A stretch of DNA of 27,812 bases, taken from NCBI GenBank assembly GCA_036503775.1, contig DASXWH010000218.1, positions 1 to 27,812 on the forward strand. Reading direction: 5' to 3'. Under the pieces are notes generated by a model that saw nothing but the letters and a program-made list of their open reading frames with translations, did no database searches and was not told the DNA's origin. Below, piece by piece: positions 15,599 to 23,056 of this stretch (position 1 is its first letter; every line of letters starts with the position of its first letter). The position numbers and the translations under genes are program-made. Origin of the DNA: Ohtaekwangia sp036503775. Its GTDB lineage: Bacteria; Bacteroidota; Bacteroidia; Cytophagales; Cyclobacteriaceae.

Positions 15599-17015
15599 AT
15601 TTTTTCGTCCATTGTGTATGGAAGGTTCCTTCCTTGTCAATACGTTCGTACGTATGCGCGCCAAAATAATCGCGTTGGGCCTGCACTACGTTGAGTGGCA
15701 TACGTTCACTTCGGAAAGCATCAAAGTAACTCAGTGAAGCGGTGTGTGCCGGTATAGCAATACCATTTGCAGCAGCAGTTGAAACGATCTGTCGCATACC
15801 TGCCAGTGCGCTGCTTACCTTGGCGGCAATGCCCGCGTCCAGCAGCAGGTGTGGCAATTGATTGTCCTTTTTGTAGGCCTGGTGGATGTCTTCCAGGAAT
15901 GTTGAGCGAATAATACATCCGCCACGCCAGATCAACGCGATCTGATCCATCTTCAGTTCATAGCCGAATTCCTTTGATGCCTGTGAAAGGAGATGCATAC
16001 CCTGTGCGTAAGCGATCACCGTACTGAAGTATAAAGCATCCTCAAGGGCTTTGATATTTTTCTCCTGATCGGTACTTAATTTAAGATCACTGCTTTTATA
16101 CAGTGATGACGCCTTTACCCGCATCGCTTTATATTTGGAAAGATCACGCATGGATACGGCCGTATCAATGGTAGGTATTGGCAACTGCAGATCAAACGCC
16201 ACCTGTGAGGTCCATTTTCCGGTGCCTTTTGATTTTGCTTCGTCTTTGATATCGTTGATCAGCAGGTGATCTGAACCCGGTTCTTTGTAAGCAAAAATAT
16301 CACGTGATATCTCGATCAGGAAAGACTGAAGTCTTCCTTCGTTCCAGGTTTTGAAAGCTTCATGAATTTTTTCTCCGGGAAGTCCCAGACCTTTATGCAT
16401 GTATTCATAGGTCTCCGCGATGAGCTGCATCAATCCATATTCAATACCGTTGTGAACCATTTTCACAAAGTGGCCTGAAGAGCCCGGACCGATATAGGTT
16501 ACACACGGATCACCTTTTACTTTCGCAGCAATGGCTTCAAACACAGGCTGTACTACTTTATAAGCCTGCTGATCGCCACCGGGCATCATGCTGGGACCTT
16601 TACGTGCACCTTCTTCGCCACCGGATACACCCATTCCAAAGAAGTGAATTCCTTTTGTTTTCAGTTCTTCTGCTCTGCGATTGGTATCACTGAAGTGTGA
16701 ATTACCACCATCGATGATCAGATCACCTTTGTCCAGCAAGGGAATGATATCAGCTATAGCGCTGTCTACGATTTTACCAGCCGGAACAAGAAGCATCACT
16801 GCACGTGGTGATGTAAGGCTTTGTATGAAATCGGGAAGAGAAGTAAATCCTTTTACTGTGGAACCTTTCGAGGCTTCCTTTTCCAGCAGTTCTGATTTAG
16901 CGGCATCTTTGTCGTAGCCGGCAACCTTGAAACCGTGATCTGCAATGTTGAGCAGGAGATTGCGGCCCATGACTCCGAGACCGACCATTCCGAAAGTGTA
17001 TTGAGCACCTGGCAT
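15597..17015 (-). CDS. gnd: 6-phosphogluconate dehydrogenase (decarboxylating)
   Basis: It oxidatively decarboxylates 6-phosphogluconate to ribulose 5-phosphate. The 472-aa length fits the long dimeric class. The N-terminal Rossmann motif is GLGVMGRNLLLN (12-23). SGGEEGARKGPSMMPGG (131-147) is the substrate loop. HFVKMVHNGIEYG (182-194) contains catalytic Lys185 and Glu192. The C-terminal tail RIDKEGTFHTQW, which reaches into the partner subunit, is intact. The cofactor loop after strand 2 reads YDKD (34-37), where NADP-dependent enzymes such as E. coli Gnd have NR(S/T). Asp35 and Asp37 would disfavour the NADP 2'-phosphate, suggesting NAD preference. It lies 36 bp after rpiB. Confidence 0.97.
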   Translation of the reverse strand: MPGAQYTFGMVGLGVMGRNLLLNIADHGFKVAGYDKDAAKSELLEKEASKGSTVKGFTSLPDFIQSLTSPRAVMLLVPAGKIVDSAIADIIPLLDKGDLIIDGGNSHFSDTNRRAEELKTKGIHFFGMGVSGGEEGARKGPSMMPGGDQQAYKVVQPVFEAIAAKVKGDPCVTYIGPGSSGHFVKMVHNGIEYGLMQLIAETYEYMHKGLGLPGEKIHEAFKTWNEGRLQSFLIEISRDIFAYKEPGSDHLLINDIKDEAKSKGTGKWTSQVAFDLQLPIPTIDTAVSMRDLSKYKAMRVKASSLYKSSDLKLSTDQEKNIKALEDALYFSTVIAYAQGMHLLSQASKEFGYELKMDQIALIWRGGCIIRSTFLEDIHQAYKKDNQLPHLLLDAGIAAKVSSALAGMRQIVSTAAANGIAIPAHTASLSYFDAFRSERMPLNVVQAQRDYFGAHTYERIDKEGTFHTQWTKK

Positions 17016-17028
17016 TGTTTTAGGGGAT

Positions 17029-17056
17029 GATTAGAAATTAGTATTGACTGGTTATT
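17029..17056. repeat. weak 7-bp periodicity in rpiB-gnd spacer
   Basis: GATTAGA (17029), AATTAGT (17036) and ATTGACT (17043) share an A-T-T core at 7-bp spacing in the 36-bp spacer between gnd and rpiB. Only three clear units, so this may be a remnant of the same element class or chance in AT-rich DNA. Confidence 0.25.
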
Positions 17057-17501
17057 TTTCTTTTTCTACAGACCGGATTTTATCGAGTCTGCGCAGATGA
17101 CGCTCTGCGCCAATGAACCTGGCTTTTAAAAATGCAAGGATCAGTTCCTTTGCCATCTCATCACCGGTAACTCTTCCGCCCAGGCAAAGTAAATTCATAT
17201 CGTCATCTTCCACGCCCTGATGAGCAGAGAAGTAATCATGAATCAACGCAGCGCGAACTCCCGCTACTTTATTAGCCACAACTGAAGCTCCGACACCGCT
17301 GCCACAGATGGCAATGCCGCGATCAACTTCTTTGTTTGCAATGGCTTTTGCCAGGGGAACTATGAAATCCGGAAAATCATCACCGGCATCCAGTGTATGG
17401 GCACCAAAATCTTTCACATCAAATTGCTGTGCTGTAAGAAAAGAAGCAATGGTCTTTTTTAATGCAAAGCCACCGTGATCTGCAGCAATTCCGATCTTCA
17501 T
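17052..17501 (-). CDS. rpiB: ribose-5-phosphate isomerase B
   Basis: It interconverts ribulose 5-phosphate and ribose 5-phosphate. The 149-aa length is normal for RpiB/LacAB. The start IGIAADHGGFALK (3-15) carries Asp8 and His9. The active-site loop RGIAICGSGVGASVVANK has the catalytic Cys66. HDYFSAHQGVEDDDMNLLCLGGRV (88-111) is the conserved phosphate-binding block. An allose-6-phosphate or sugar-specific variant cannot be excluded, but placement as first gene of a gnd-zwf-pgl operon points to ribulose 5-phosphate made by Gnd. Start ATG 17499-17501. Confidence 0.95.
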   Translation of the reverse strand: MKIGIAADHGGFALKKTIASFLTAQQFDVKDFGAHTLDAGDDFPDFIVPLAKAIANKEVDRGIAICGSGVGASVVANKVAGVRAALIHDYFSAHQGVEDDDMNLLCLGGRVTGDEMAKELILAFLKARFIGAERHLRRLDKIRSVEKEK

Positions 17502-17681
17502 TTACTTCAAGGGGTTTGGGTAATGAATTAGCGGCCCAAATTAGTAAAGAATGTTTAAAGTGTAGACTAAAATTTATAGGCTGAGGTGGTGATCTCACAT
17601 ATATCACCTTACAAACGTTTACTAAATAATGAAGCCTCCTGTCAGGGAGGCTTCAAAAAACAACCTAATATTTACGTATGA
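17502..17681. other. intergenic region upstream of rpiB
   Basis: This 180-bp AT-rich spacer must hold the promoter of the pentose phosphate operon, but I found no convincing -33/-7 pair. Besides the hairpin at 17630-17655 it holds a small inverted repeat, GGTGAT (17588-17593) with ATCACC (17603-17608), about 87 bp before the rpiB start, which could be an operator or chance. Confidence 0.35.
17630..17655 (-). terminator. GC-rich hairpin downstream of small hypothetical gene
   Basis: A perfect 10-bp stem (17630-17639 with 17646-17655, core GAAGCCTCC/GGAGGCTTC) and a 6-nt loop lie 27 bp after the stop of the 17682-17933 gene. On the minus strand a T6 run precedes the stem and an AT-rich ATTATTTA follows it, so it is not a textbook terminator. 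Termination of the small gene is still the likeliest role. Confidence 0.5.
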
Positions 17682-17933
17682 TTAAAAAGTATTTCTGAAT
17701 TCGTTTTCGAGGTGCTTGTTGAGGTTCACCACGCCACTGATCACGTTCAGGCGCTCAGCAATATTTTCGGAGTTGTCATTTACATACAATACTTCGATGA
17801 ACAGATCACGCAGCATATAGATGTAGATCTTACGGCCATCTTTTAAGCGCGTACCCAGGCCAATACCTTTTTTCTTGAGGTAATTAACCTGTTTGGTCAA
17901 CGGAAGATTCTTGAAGAAGAATGAGAGTAACAT
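17682..17933 (-). CDS. small hypothetical protein
   Basis: I do not recognise this 83-aa protein. It starts at ATG 17931-17933 with MLLSFFFKNLPL, which is hydrophobic but lacks a true signal or membrane segment. The middle is basic and beta-like (KKGIGLGTRLKDGRKIYIYMLRDLFIEVLYVND) and the end is helical and acidic (HLENEF). It appears cytoplasmic. A separate hairpin follows it and 133 bp separate it from mlaF, so it is probably a single-gene unit. Good codon quality and a clean start favour a real gene. Confidence 0.65.
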   Translation of the reverse strand: MLLSFFFKNLPLTKQVNYLKKKGIGLGTRLKDGRKIYIYMLRDLFIEVLYVNDNSENIAERLNVISGVVNLNKHLENEFRNTF

Positions 17934-18066
17934 AGTGGGTTAGTTTTTTCATACCACTATTCCCATTATCGCGCCAATAGCCTTAACGGTCCAAATTCCA
18001 GTAATTTCGAGGGTTAGAAGGTTAGAATGTCCAGTATTGGGACAAGCTTTTGGAAGTGTAAAAATG

Positions 18067-18816
18067 TCACTTCCCGCGCAGGCTGTTCATAACCTTGTTG
18101 GAGAAAACGAACGCGTCAAGTTCTTTAACTCCGGAGTGCGTGATCTCTGTTTTATTGCCCTCCCAGAGCTTTTGGCCTTTGTAGATAAAGAGGATCTTTT
18201 CACCAATACCCATTACGGAGTTCATATCGTGTGTAACCACGATGGTGGTAATGTCAAAGTCTTCGGAGATATCCTGGATAAGATCATCGATAAGCACAGA
18301 CGTTTGTGGATCAAGACCGGAGTTTGGCTCATCACAAAACAAATAGTTCGGATTGTTCACGATAGCCCGCGCAATACCAACACGCTTTTTCATACCACCA
18401 CTGATCTCTGAGGGCATTTTCTTGTTCACATTCTCAAGGCCTACGCGCTTCAGGCAAAAATTGACACGATCGAGTTTTTCATCGGCCTTCATTCTGGTAA
18501 GCACATCGAGCGGGAACATTACATTCTCTTCAACGGTTTTTGAGTCGAAGAGTGCACCACCCTGAAATAACATGCCCATCTCTCTGCGGATCTCAATTTT
18601 CAATTCACGATCACCTTCATAGAAATCACGGCCGTCATAAAATACCTGCCCGTAGTCCGGCCTTACCAATCCGACAATGCACTTGAGCAATACACTCTTT
18701 CCCGTACCGCTGGCTCCGATGATCAGATTCGGCTTACCTTTTTCAAAGGTGCCGCTGACTTCATTGAGAATCAGTTTATCGCCAAACGACTTGGTTATGC
18801 TTTGTATCCGGATCAT
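18067..18816 (-). CDS. MlaF-like ABC transporter ATP-binding protein
   Basis: This ATPase belongs to a Mla-type phospholipid transporter that maintains outer-membrane asymmetry. The 249-aa protein has all ABC motifs: Walker A GASGTGKS (34-41), Q-loop FQGG (Gln85), signature ISGGMKKRVGIARA (138-151), Walker B YLFCDEPNSGLDP (158-170) and H-loop His196 in VVTHDMNSV. The start ATG overlaps the mlaE stop by 4 bp (ATGA, 18813-18816), indicating translational coupling. No MlaD (MCE-domain) gene follows here, so the substrate-binding subunit is elsewhere. Best match is MlaF by motif pattern and partner. Confidence 0.92.
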   Translation of the reverse strand: MIRIQSITKSFGDKLILNEVSGTFEKGKPNLIIGASGTGKSVLLKCIVGLVRPDYGQVFYDGRDFYEGDRELKIEIRREMGMLFQGGALFDSKTVEENVMFPLDVLTRMKADEKLDRVNFCLKRVGLENVNKKMPSEISGGMKKRVGIARAIVNNPNYLFCDEPNSGLDPQTSVLIDDLIQDISEDFDITTIVVTHDMNSVMGIGEKILFIYKGQKLWEGNKTEITHSGVKELDAFVFSNKVMNSLRGK

Positions 18817-19550
18817 TGGGAAAGTAAAAGTTGGGCGAGAAAATAATCCGCTAGCAATACAGCAATTACACTGGTGGTCACCGCTTTGGTACTGGATACA
18901 CCAACCTCAAGAGCGCCTCCTTGTGTGTAATATCCCTGATATGCTGAAATGGATGACACCAGAAAGGCAAAGACTACGGACTTAATTAAGGCAAAGGTTA
19001 TGGTGAACTCATTGAAAATATAACGAAGCCCATACACATAATCATTAGGCGTAATTATCCCGGTAACTGTTCCCACGATAAACCCGCCAAACAATGCACA
19101 AACTCCGGCAATGATGACGAGCATCGGATACATAAGTATAGATGCTATGATTTTTGGAAGCACCAGGTAGGATACTGAATTAATGCCCATTACTTCCAGC
19201 GCATCAATTTGTTCCGTAATACGCATGGTGCCGAGTCCTCCGGATATGCTTGATCCGACCTTACCGGCATAGATCAGGGCCATGATGGTAGGTGCCAGCT
19301 CAAGTACAGTCATTTCACGTACCACCTGCGAAATAATGTAGTCGGGGATAAGCGGATTCACCAGGTTATACGCTGTTTGCACGGTGGTAACAGCACCGAT
19401 GAAGGTTGATACCAGTGCGAAAAGAAACAATGAGCCGATACCAATGCTCACACATTCCTCCAGCGTCAGTTTGTAATAGGTTTTGAACGCCTCCCGGTTG
19501 ATAAAGAGATTCCCCAGGAATATGAAATACTTACCAATCTCTTTGATCAT
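18813..19550 (-). CDS. MlaE family lipid ABC transporter permease
   Basis: This inner-membrane permease (245 aa) is the partner of the MlaF-like ATPase. Start ATG 19550 is preferred; the frame extends to a TTG at 19571 with no better support. It has 5-6 membrane helices and the family hallmarks FALVSTFIGAVTTVQTAYNL, ELAPTIMALIYAGKVGSSISGGLGTMRITEQIDALEVMGINSV (the EQIDALEVMG coupling helix) and GAVEVGVSSTKAVTTSVI-like sequence near the end (GGALEVGVSSTKAVTTS). It overlaps mlaF by 4 bp. A candidate promoter lies at 19584-19613. Confidence 0.94.
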   Translation of the reverse strand: MIKEIGKYFIFLGNLFINREAFKTYYKLTLEECVSIGIGSLFLFALVSTFIGAVTTVQTAYNLVNPLIPDYIISQVVREMTVLELAPTIMALIYAGKVGSSISGGLGTMRITEQIDALEVMGINSVSYLVLPKIIASILMYPMLVIIAGVCALFGGFIVGTVTGIITPNDYVYGLRYIFNEFTITFALIKSVVFAFLVSSISAYQGYYTQGGALEVGVSSTKAVTTSVIAVLLADYFLAQLLLSQ

Positions 19551-19583
19551 GAACGCAATTAATAAATGCAATATTTATCTTGC

Positions 19584-19613
19584 TAAAGATAGGACAAAAA
19601 TAAATTATCTCAA
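19584..19613 (-). promoter_or_regulatory. candidate promoter for mlaE-mlaF
   Basis: On the minus strand TTG (19611-19613), a 19-nt spacer and TATCTTTA (19584-19591) match the Bacteroidota -33/-7 arrangement with one mismatch at the last -7 base. It lies about 33 bp before ATG 19550. The -7 box sits inside a 6-bp stem inverted repeat, TATCTT/AAGATA (19576-19591), in the 77-bp divergent spacer shared with the SDR gene. Confidence 0.5.
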
Positions 19614-19627
19614 CGACTGAACGGATC

Positions 19628-20335
19628 ATGAATAAACTCATCGTAATAACCGGAGGAACCAAAGGTATTGGCCGGGCCATCATTGAAAAATTCGCTTCGG
19701 TAAATTTTGATATTGCCACCTGTTCGCGCCATCAGACTGATTTAGATGAACTAAAACAAACGCTTGAAAAAAAATATCCTCAGGTATCTGTGTTTGTAAA
19801 GGTGGCTGATATGGCAGACAAGAAACAGGTGTTTGATTTTTGTGCCTTTGTAAACGACCTGGGACGTTCAGCGGATATTCTGGTTAATAATGCCGGATAT
19901 TTTATACCCGGAGAAATCTCATCTGAACCGGAAGGCACGCTTGAAAGCATGATCAATGCTAATTTGTATAGTGCCTATTACACTACACGCGGACTCGTTC
20001 AATCTATGATTGCCCGGAAGAAGGGATATATTTTTAATATGTGTTCCATTGCCAGCATAAAGGCTTATGCAAACGGAGGCTCATATGCCATTTCAAAATT
20101 TGCCATGCTGGGACTAAGCAAGTGCTTGCGTGAAGAACTGAAGCCATATGGTATTCGTGTTACTGCGATTATGCCAGGGGCGACCAAAACGGCAAGCTGG
20201 GATGGTGTGAATATTCCCGATGAACGCTTTATGCCAATAGAGGATATTGCGGAAATGGTATATGCTGCCTGGGCACTATCAGACCGCAGCGTAGTGGAGG
20301 AAATCATCATCCGCCCTCAGCTGGGTGACATTTGA
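19628..20335 (+). CDS. short-chain dehydrogenase/reductase
   Basis: This classical SDR oxidoreductase (235 aa, cytoplasmic) has the cofactor motif TGGTKGIG (8-15), structural NNAG (87-90), catalytic Ser140 in MCSIAS, and the YxxxK pair Tyr153/Lys157 in YAISK. Arg34 after strand 2 (CSRH) suggests NADP(H). The substrate is unknown; FabG-like and sepiapterin-reductase-like members look similar. It is divergent from mlaE across a 77-bp spacer and 77 bp upstream of ispG, which probably has its own promoter. Confidence 0.92.
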   Translation: MNKLIVITGGTKGIGRAIIEKFASVNFDIATCSRHQTDLDELKQTLEKKYPQVSVFVKVADMADKKQVFDFCAFVNDLGRSADILVNNAGYFIPGEISSEPEGTLESMINANLYSAYYTTRGLVQSMIARKKGYIFNMCSIASIKAYANGGSYAISKFAMLGLSKCLREELKPYGIRVTAIMPGATKTASWDGVNIPDERFMPIEDIAEMVYAAWALSDRSVVEEIIIRPQLGDI

Positions 20336-20367
20336 CAAGCCTGAATACTACGATTTTATTATTCTTT

Positions 20368-20387
20368 TACCTGAACAAATTCAGGTA
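20368..20387. promoter_or_regulatory. palindrome in ispG upstream region (possible operator)
   Basis: TACCTGAA (20368-20375) and TTCAGGTA (20380-20387) form a perfect 8-bp inverted repeat around CAAA. No T-tract follows, so termination of the SDR gene is unlikely. It lies about where a -33 element would fall relative to the -7 box at 20397-20404, which suits a repressor or activator site. Confidence 0.4.
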
Positions 20388-20396
20388 TCAATAGGT

Positions 20397-20404
20397 TAAT
20401 TTTG
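20397..20404 (+). promoter_or_regulatory. candidate -7 promoter box for ispG
   Basis: TAATTTTG is an exact TAnnTTTG match, 8 bp before GTG 20413 and 14 bp before an in-frame GTG at 20419. No -33 TTG at the usual spacing; the palindrome occupies that place. If real, the mRNA leader is very short and the GTG at 20419 becomes the better start. Confidence 0.35.
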
Positions 20405-20412
20405 TCAAAATT

Positions 20413-22386
20413 GTGTCCGTGAATAACTCGATCGCATCCCTGAAGCAATACTGTAACAGCCTGGTTCAATACAGTCGGAGAAAGACTATTGAAGTACAGA
20501 TAGGAGACCTGCCCATGGGAGGCAGTAATCCCATCCGTATTCAGTCCATGACCACCATTGATACGATGGATACGAAAGGCTCTGTGGAGCAAACTATTCG
20601 AATGGTTGAGGCGGGATGTGAGTATGTACGCATTACAGCGCCCAGTATTAAGGAAGCTCAGAATCTTGACGTCATAAAAAAAGAACTCCGTAAGCGCGGA
20701 TACACCGTGCCTTTGATAGCGGATATTCATTTTACGCCCAATGCAGCGGAACTCGCGGCACGGATTGTTGAGAAGGTGAGAATTAACCCCGGGAATTACG
20801 CAGATAAAAAGCGGTTCGAAGTAATTGAGTATACGGAAGAATCCTATCAATCAGAGTTAGATCGCATACGCGAAAAATTTATTCCACTGATCCGTATATG
20901 CAAGGAGCATGGAACGGCTATGCGTATCGGCACCAATCATGGATCTCTATCGGATCGTATTATGAGCCGGTACGGAGATAATCCTGTCGGCATGGTGGAA
21001 TCAGCACTTGAATTTCTGCGGATCTGTGAGGATGAATCATTTCACAACATCACATTGTCCATGAAATCGAGCAATCCGCAGATCATGGTTCAAGCATACA
21101 GGTTGCTGGTTCAGAAACTTGATGAGGAAGGATTGAAACCATATCCGTTGCACCTGGGTGTAACAGAAGCCGGTGATGGAGAAGATGGCCGGATAAAATC
21201 ATCGGTTGGTATAGGCACACTTCTCGAAGATGGATTAGGAGATACTATTCGTGTTTCCCTAACGGAAGAACCGGAAGCTGAAATTCCGGTAGCGTATACT
21301 TTGGCAAAACGTTATGATGAGCGCGCAGGTCATGATTCAATTGTCCCGATAGAACACTATCCCATTACACCTTTTGAATATAATCGCAGAAAAACACGCG
21401 AGGTATTGAATATTGGTGGTGAACATCATGTGCCTCGTGTGATAGCTGATTTTTCAGCGAAGGAAAAAATAACGGCTGCCTCTCTGTTTGCGTTGGGGTA
21501 TCAGTATTCTGTTCCATTGGATAAATGGAATATCACCGATGCTGCCTGTGACTATATTTTTCTGGGTGATCGTACCATTGACTTCGAAATACCTGGAACC
21601 CTCGGACTTATCTTTAATCATAAAACCTGGCGTACACAGAAGTCAAGGGACCGCGCTTATCCGTTTATCCGGGCGGCTGAATACCTGAAGGGTGTTGAAC
21701 AATCTGATAAGCTTAATTTTGTTTATGCTTTATTAAAAGATATTGATACTCCACTGGTTGAAAAATTAAAGATGGATAAAACTTCCGTGTTGTTCATTGA
21801 TACCTACAACAAACACGGCATGGCCGAGCAACGCAGACTCTTTGTAGAACTCATGAACCATGCGTGTGACGTTCCGGTAATTATCGGAAGGGCGTACGGT
21901 GATCTTTCACAGGAGCAGTTACAATTATACACAGCGACTGATTTTGGTGGTCTATTGGTAGACGGATTGGGTGATGGGATTTTTATTGCAGCGGAAAACT
22001 GCGGACCTGACAAAATGGTTAATGAAACAGCCTTCAATATTTTACAGGCCACCCGCACACGCATATCCAAGACAGAGTATATTTCATGTCCTTCCTGCGG
22101 AAGAACGCTGTTTGATCTTCAGGAAACGACCGCAATGATTCGATTGCGTACCAGTCACCTGAAAGGAATAAAGATCGGCATCATGGGCTGTATTGTTAAT
22201 GGCCCAGGAGAAATGGCCGATGCAGACTATGGTTATGTAGGTTCAGGACCCGGAAGAATCACGTTGTATAAAGGTAAAGAGGTTGTCCGCAAAAATGTGC
22301 CGACAGCAAAGGCCGTGGATGAATTGATAAATCTCATCCGTGAGCATGGAGACTGGATTGAGAAAGAGAAGGTTGAACAACAGTAA
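20413..22386 (+). CDS. ispG: 4-hydroxy-3-methylbut-2-enyl diphosphate synthase (long form)
   Basis: This [4Fe-4S] enzyme reduces MEcPP to HMBPP in the MEP isoprenoid pathway. The 657-aa protein is the long form with an extra central domain (~270-540), usual in Bacteroidota, Chlamydiae and plants, rather than the ~370-aa short form. The N-terminal TIM barrel carries GGSNPIRIQSMTTIDTMDT, PLIADIHFTPNAA and RINPGNYADKKRF. The cluster ligands are Cys559 and Cys562 (CPSCGR) and Cys593 in GCIVNGPGE, with the catalytic Glu600. No ATG start exists near the N terminus; GTG 20413 or in-frame GTG 20419 must be used. Ten bp separate it from the next gene, so it heads an operon. Confidence 0.96.
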   Translation: MSVNNSIASLKQYCNSLVQYSRRKTIEVQIGDLPMGGSNPIRIQSMTTIDTMDTKGSVEQTIRMVEAGCEYVRITAPSIKEAQNLDVIKKELRKRGYTVPLIADIHFTPNAAELAARIVEKVRINPGNYADKKRFEVIEYTEESYQSELDRIREKFIPLIRICKEHGTAMRIGTNHGSLSDRIMSRYGDNPVGMVESALEFLRICEDESFHNITLSMKSSNPQIMVQAYRLLVQKLDEEGLKPYPLHLGVTEAGDGEDGRIKSSVGIGTLLEDGLGDTIRVSLTEEPEAEIPVAYTLAKRYDERAGHDSIVPIEHYPITPFEYNRRKTREVLNIGGEHHVPRVIADFSAKEKITAASLFALGYQYSVPLDKWNITDAACDYIFLGDRTIDFEIPGTLGLIFNHKTWRTQKSRDRAYPFIRAAEYLKGVEQSDKLNFVYALLKDIDTPLVEKLKMDKTSVLFIDTYNKHGMAEQRRLFVELMNHACDVPVIIGRAYGDLSQEQLQLYTATDFGGLLVDGLGDGIFIAAENCGPDKMVNETAFNILQATRTRISKTEYISCPSCGRTLFDLQETTAMIRLRTSHLKGIKIGIMGCIVNGPGEMADADYGYVGSGPGRITLYKGKEVVRKNVPTAKAVDELINLIREHGDWIEKEKVEQQ

Positions 22387-22396
22387 TGAGCAGAAG

Positions 22397-22618
22397 ATGG
22401 AAGAGGTAAAAGAAAATAAGCCGGTTACCGATGCATCAGGGAAGAACAGGTTCCTTGATTTTCTGAGGCTGGGGGAGGTTGGCGGATATTTTTTTCGAAA
22501 GAAAGATCCATCCAGGCCAAGCAATATCAACATCCGGATGATGCACGGTGTCAATAAGATTTCCATTTTAATTTTTCTGGTCGGTATCATTTATCTGATC
22601 CTGAAACGTTTTCTCTGA
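22397..22618 (+). CDS. small single-TM protein, DUF6728-like
   Basis: This 73-aa protein starts at ATG 22397, 10 bp after ispG. The frame is open further upstream but overlaps ispG. A charged N terminus (MEEVKENKPVTD) leads into a conserved-looking block, LGEVGGYFFRKKDPSRPSNI and then MHGVNKISI. One C-terminal membrane helix follows (~52-69, ISILIFLVGIIYLILKRFL). I recall this pattern as the DUF6728 family of Bacteroidota; function is unknown. Its stop codon abuts the GTG of the next gene, so it is part of the ispG operon. Confidence 0.75.
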   Translation: MEEVKENKPVTDASGKNRFLDFLRLGEVGGYFFRKKDPSRPSNINIRMMHGVNKISILIFLVGIIYLILKRFL

Positions 22619-22972
22619 GTGAACCTGGAAGCGTACCGGAAACATTGCCTCGCCAAAAAAGGAGTGACGGAAGAATTCCCGTTTGACGAGAATGTTATGG
22701 TGTTTAAGGTGATGGGAAAAATATTCTCGCTGACCGATGTAGAGACGTTTGACAGCATTAGCCTGAAAGCCGACCCGGAACGGGCCATTGAACTCAGGGA
22801 ACGTCATGAATCGGTAGTTCCCGGATATCATTTAAATAAGAAGCACTGGATTACCGTGCTGATGGATGGGTCAATCCCTGATACCCAGGTCCGCGCCTGG
22901 ACGGATGAATCTTATAGTCTGGTGGTTGCCGGACTTACAAAAAGTCAGAAAAAAGCCCTTGAAACACTCTGA
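22619..22972 (+). CDS. MmcQ/YjbR family protein
   Basis: This 117-aa cytoplasmic protein has the CyaY-like (double-wing) fold of the MmcQ/YjbR family. It starts at GTG 22619, immediately after the TGA of the preceding gene. Family features are HCLAKKGVTEEFPFDENVMVFKVMGKIFSL at the N terminus (GVTEEFPFDE...VFKVxGKIF), then LKADPERAIELRE and VPGYHLNKKHWITV, with a C-terminal LVVAGLTKSQKK helix. Members have been described as DNA-binding-like, but the biochemical role is not established. It is translationally linked to the ispG cluster. Confidence 0.9.
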   Translation: MNLEAYRKHCLAKKGVTEEFPFDENVMVFKVMGKIFSLTDVETFDSISLKADPERAIELRERHESVVPGYHLNKKHWITVLMDGSIPDTQVRAWTDESYSLVVAGLTKSQKKALETL

Positions 22973-23031
22973 ATTGATTATCAAATGGTTACAAAAGGTC
23001 ATTCCATAGGATTAGTTCTGGTTAAAATCTC

Positions 23032-23039
23032 TATTTTTG
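23032..23039 (+). promoter_or_regulatory. candidate -7 promoter box for lipoprotein gene
   Basis: TATTTTTG is an exact TAnnTTTG match, 17 nt before the ATG at 23057. The -33 region is poor (TTA at 23012-23014, 17-nt spacer). It would make the lipoprotein gene independent of the ispG operon. Confidence 0.4.
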
Positions 23040-23056
23040 TTTGAATTACCCTATCC

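Noticed and set aside
18012..18027. GGTTAGAA tandem repeat as another copy of the heptad element
   Set aside because: The period is 8 bp, only two units, and no inverted half is nearby.
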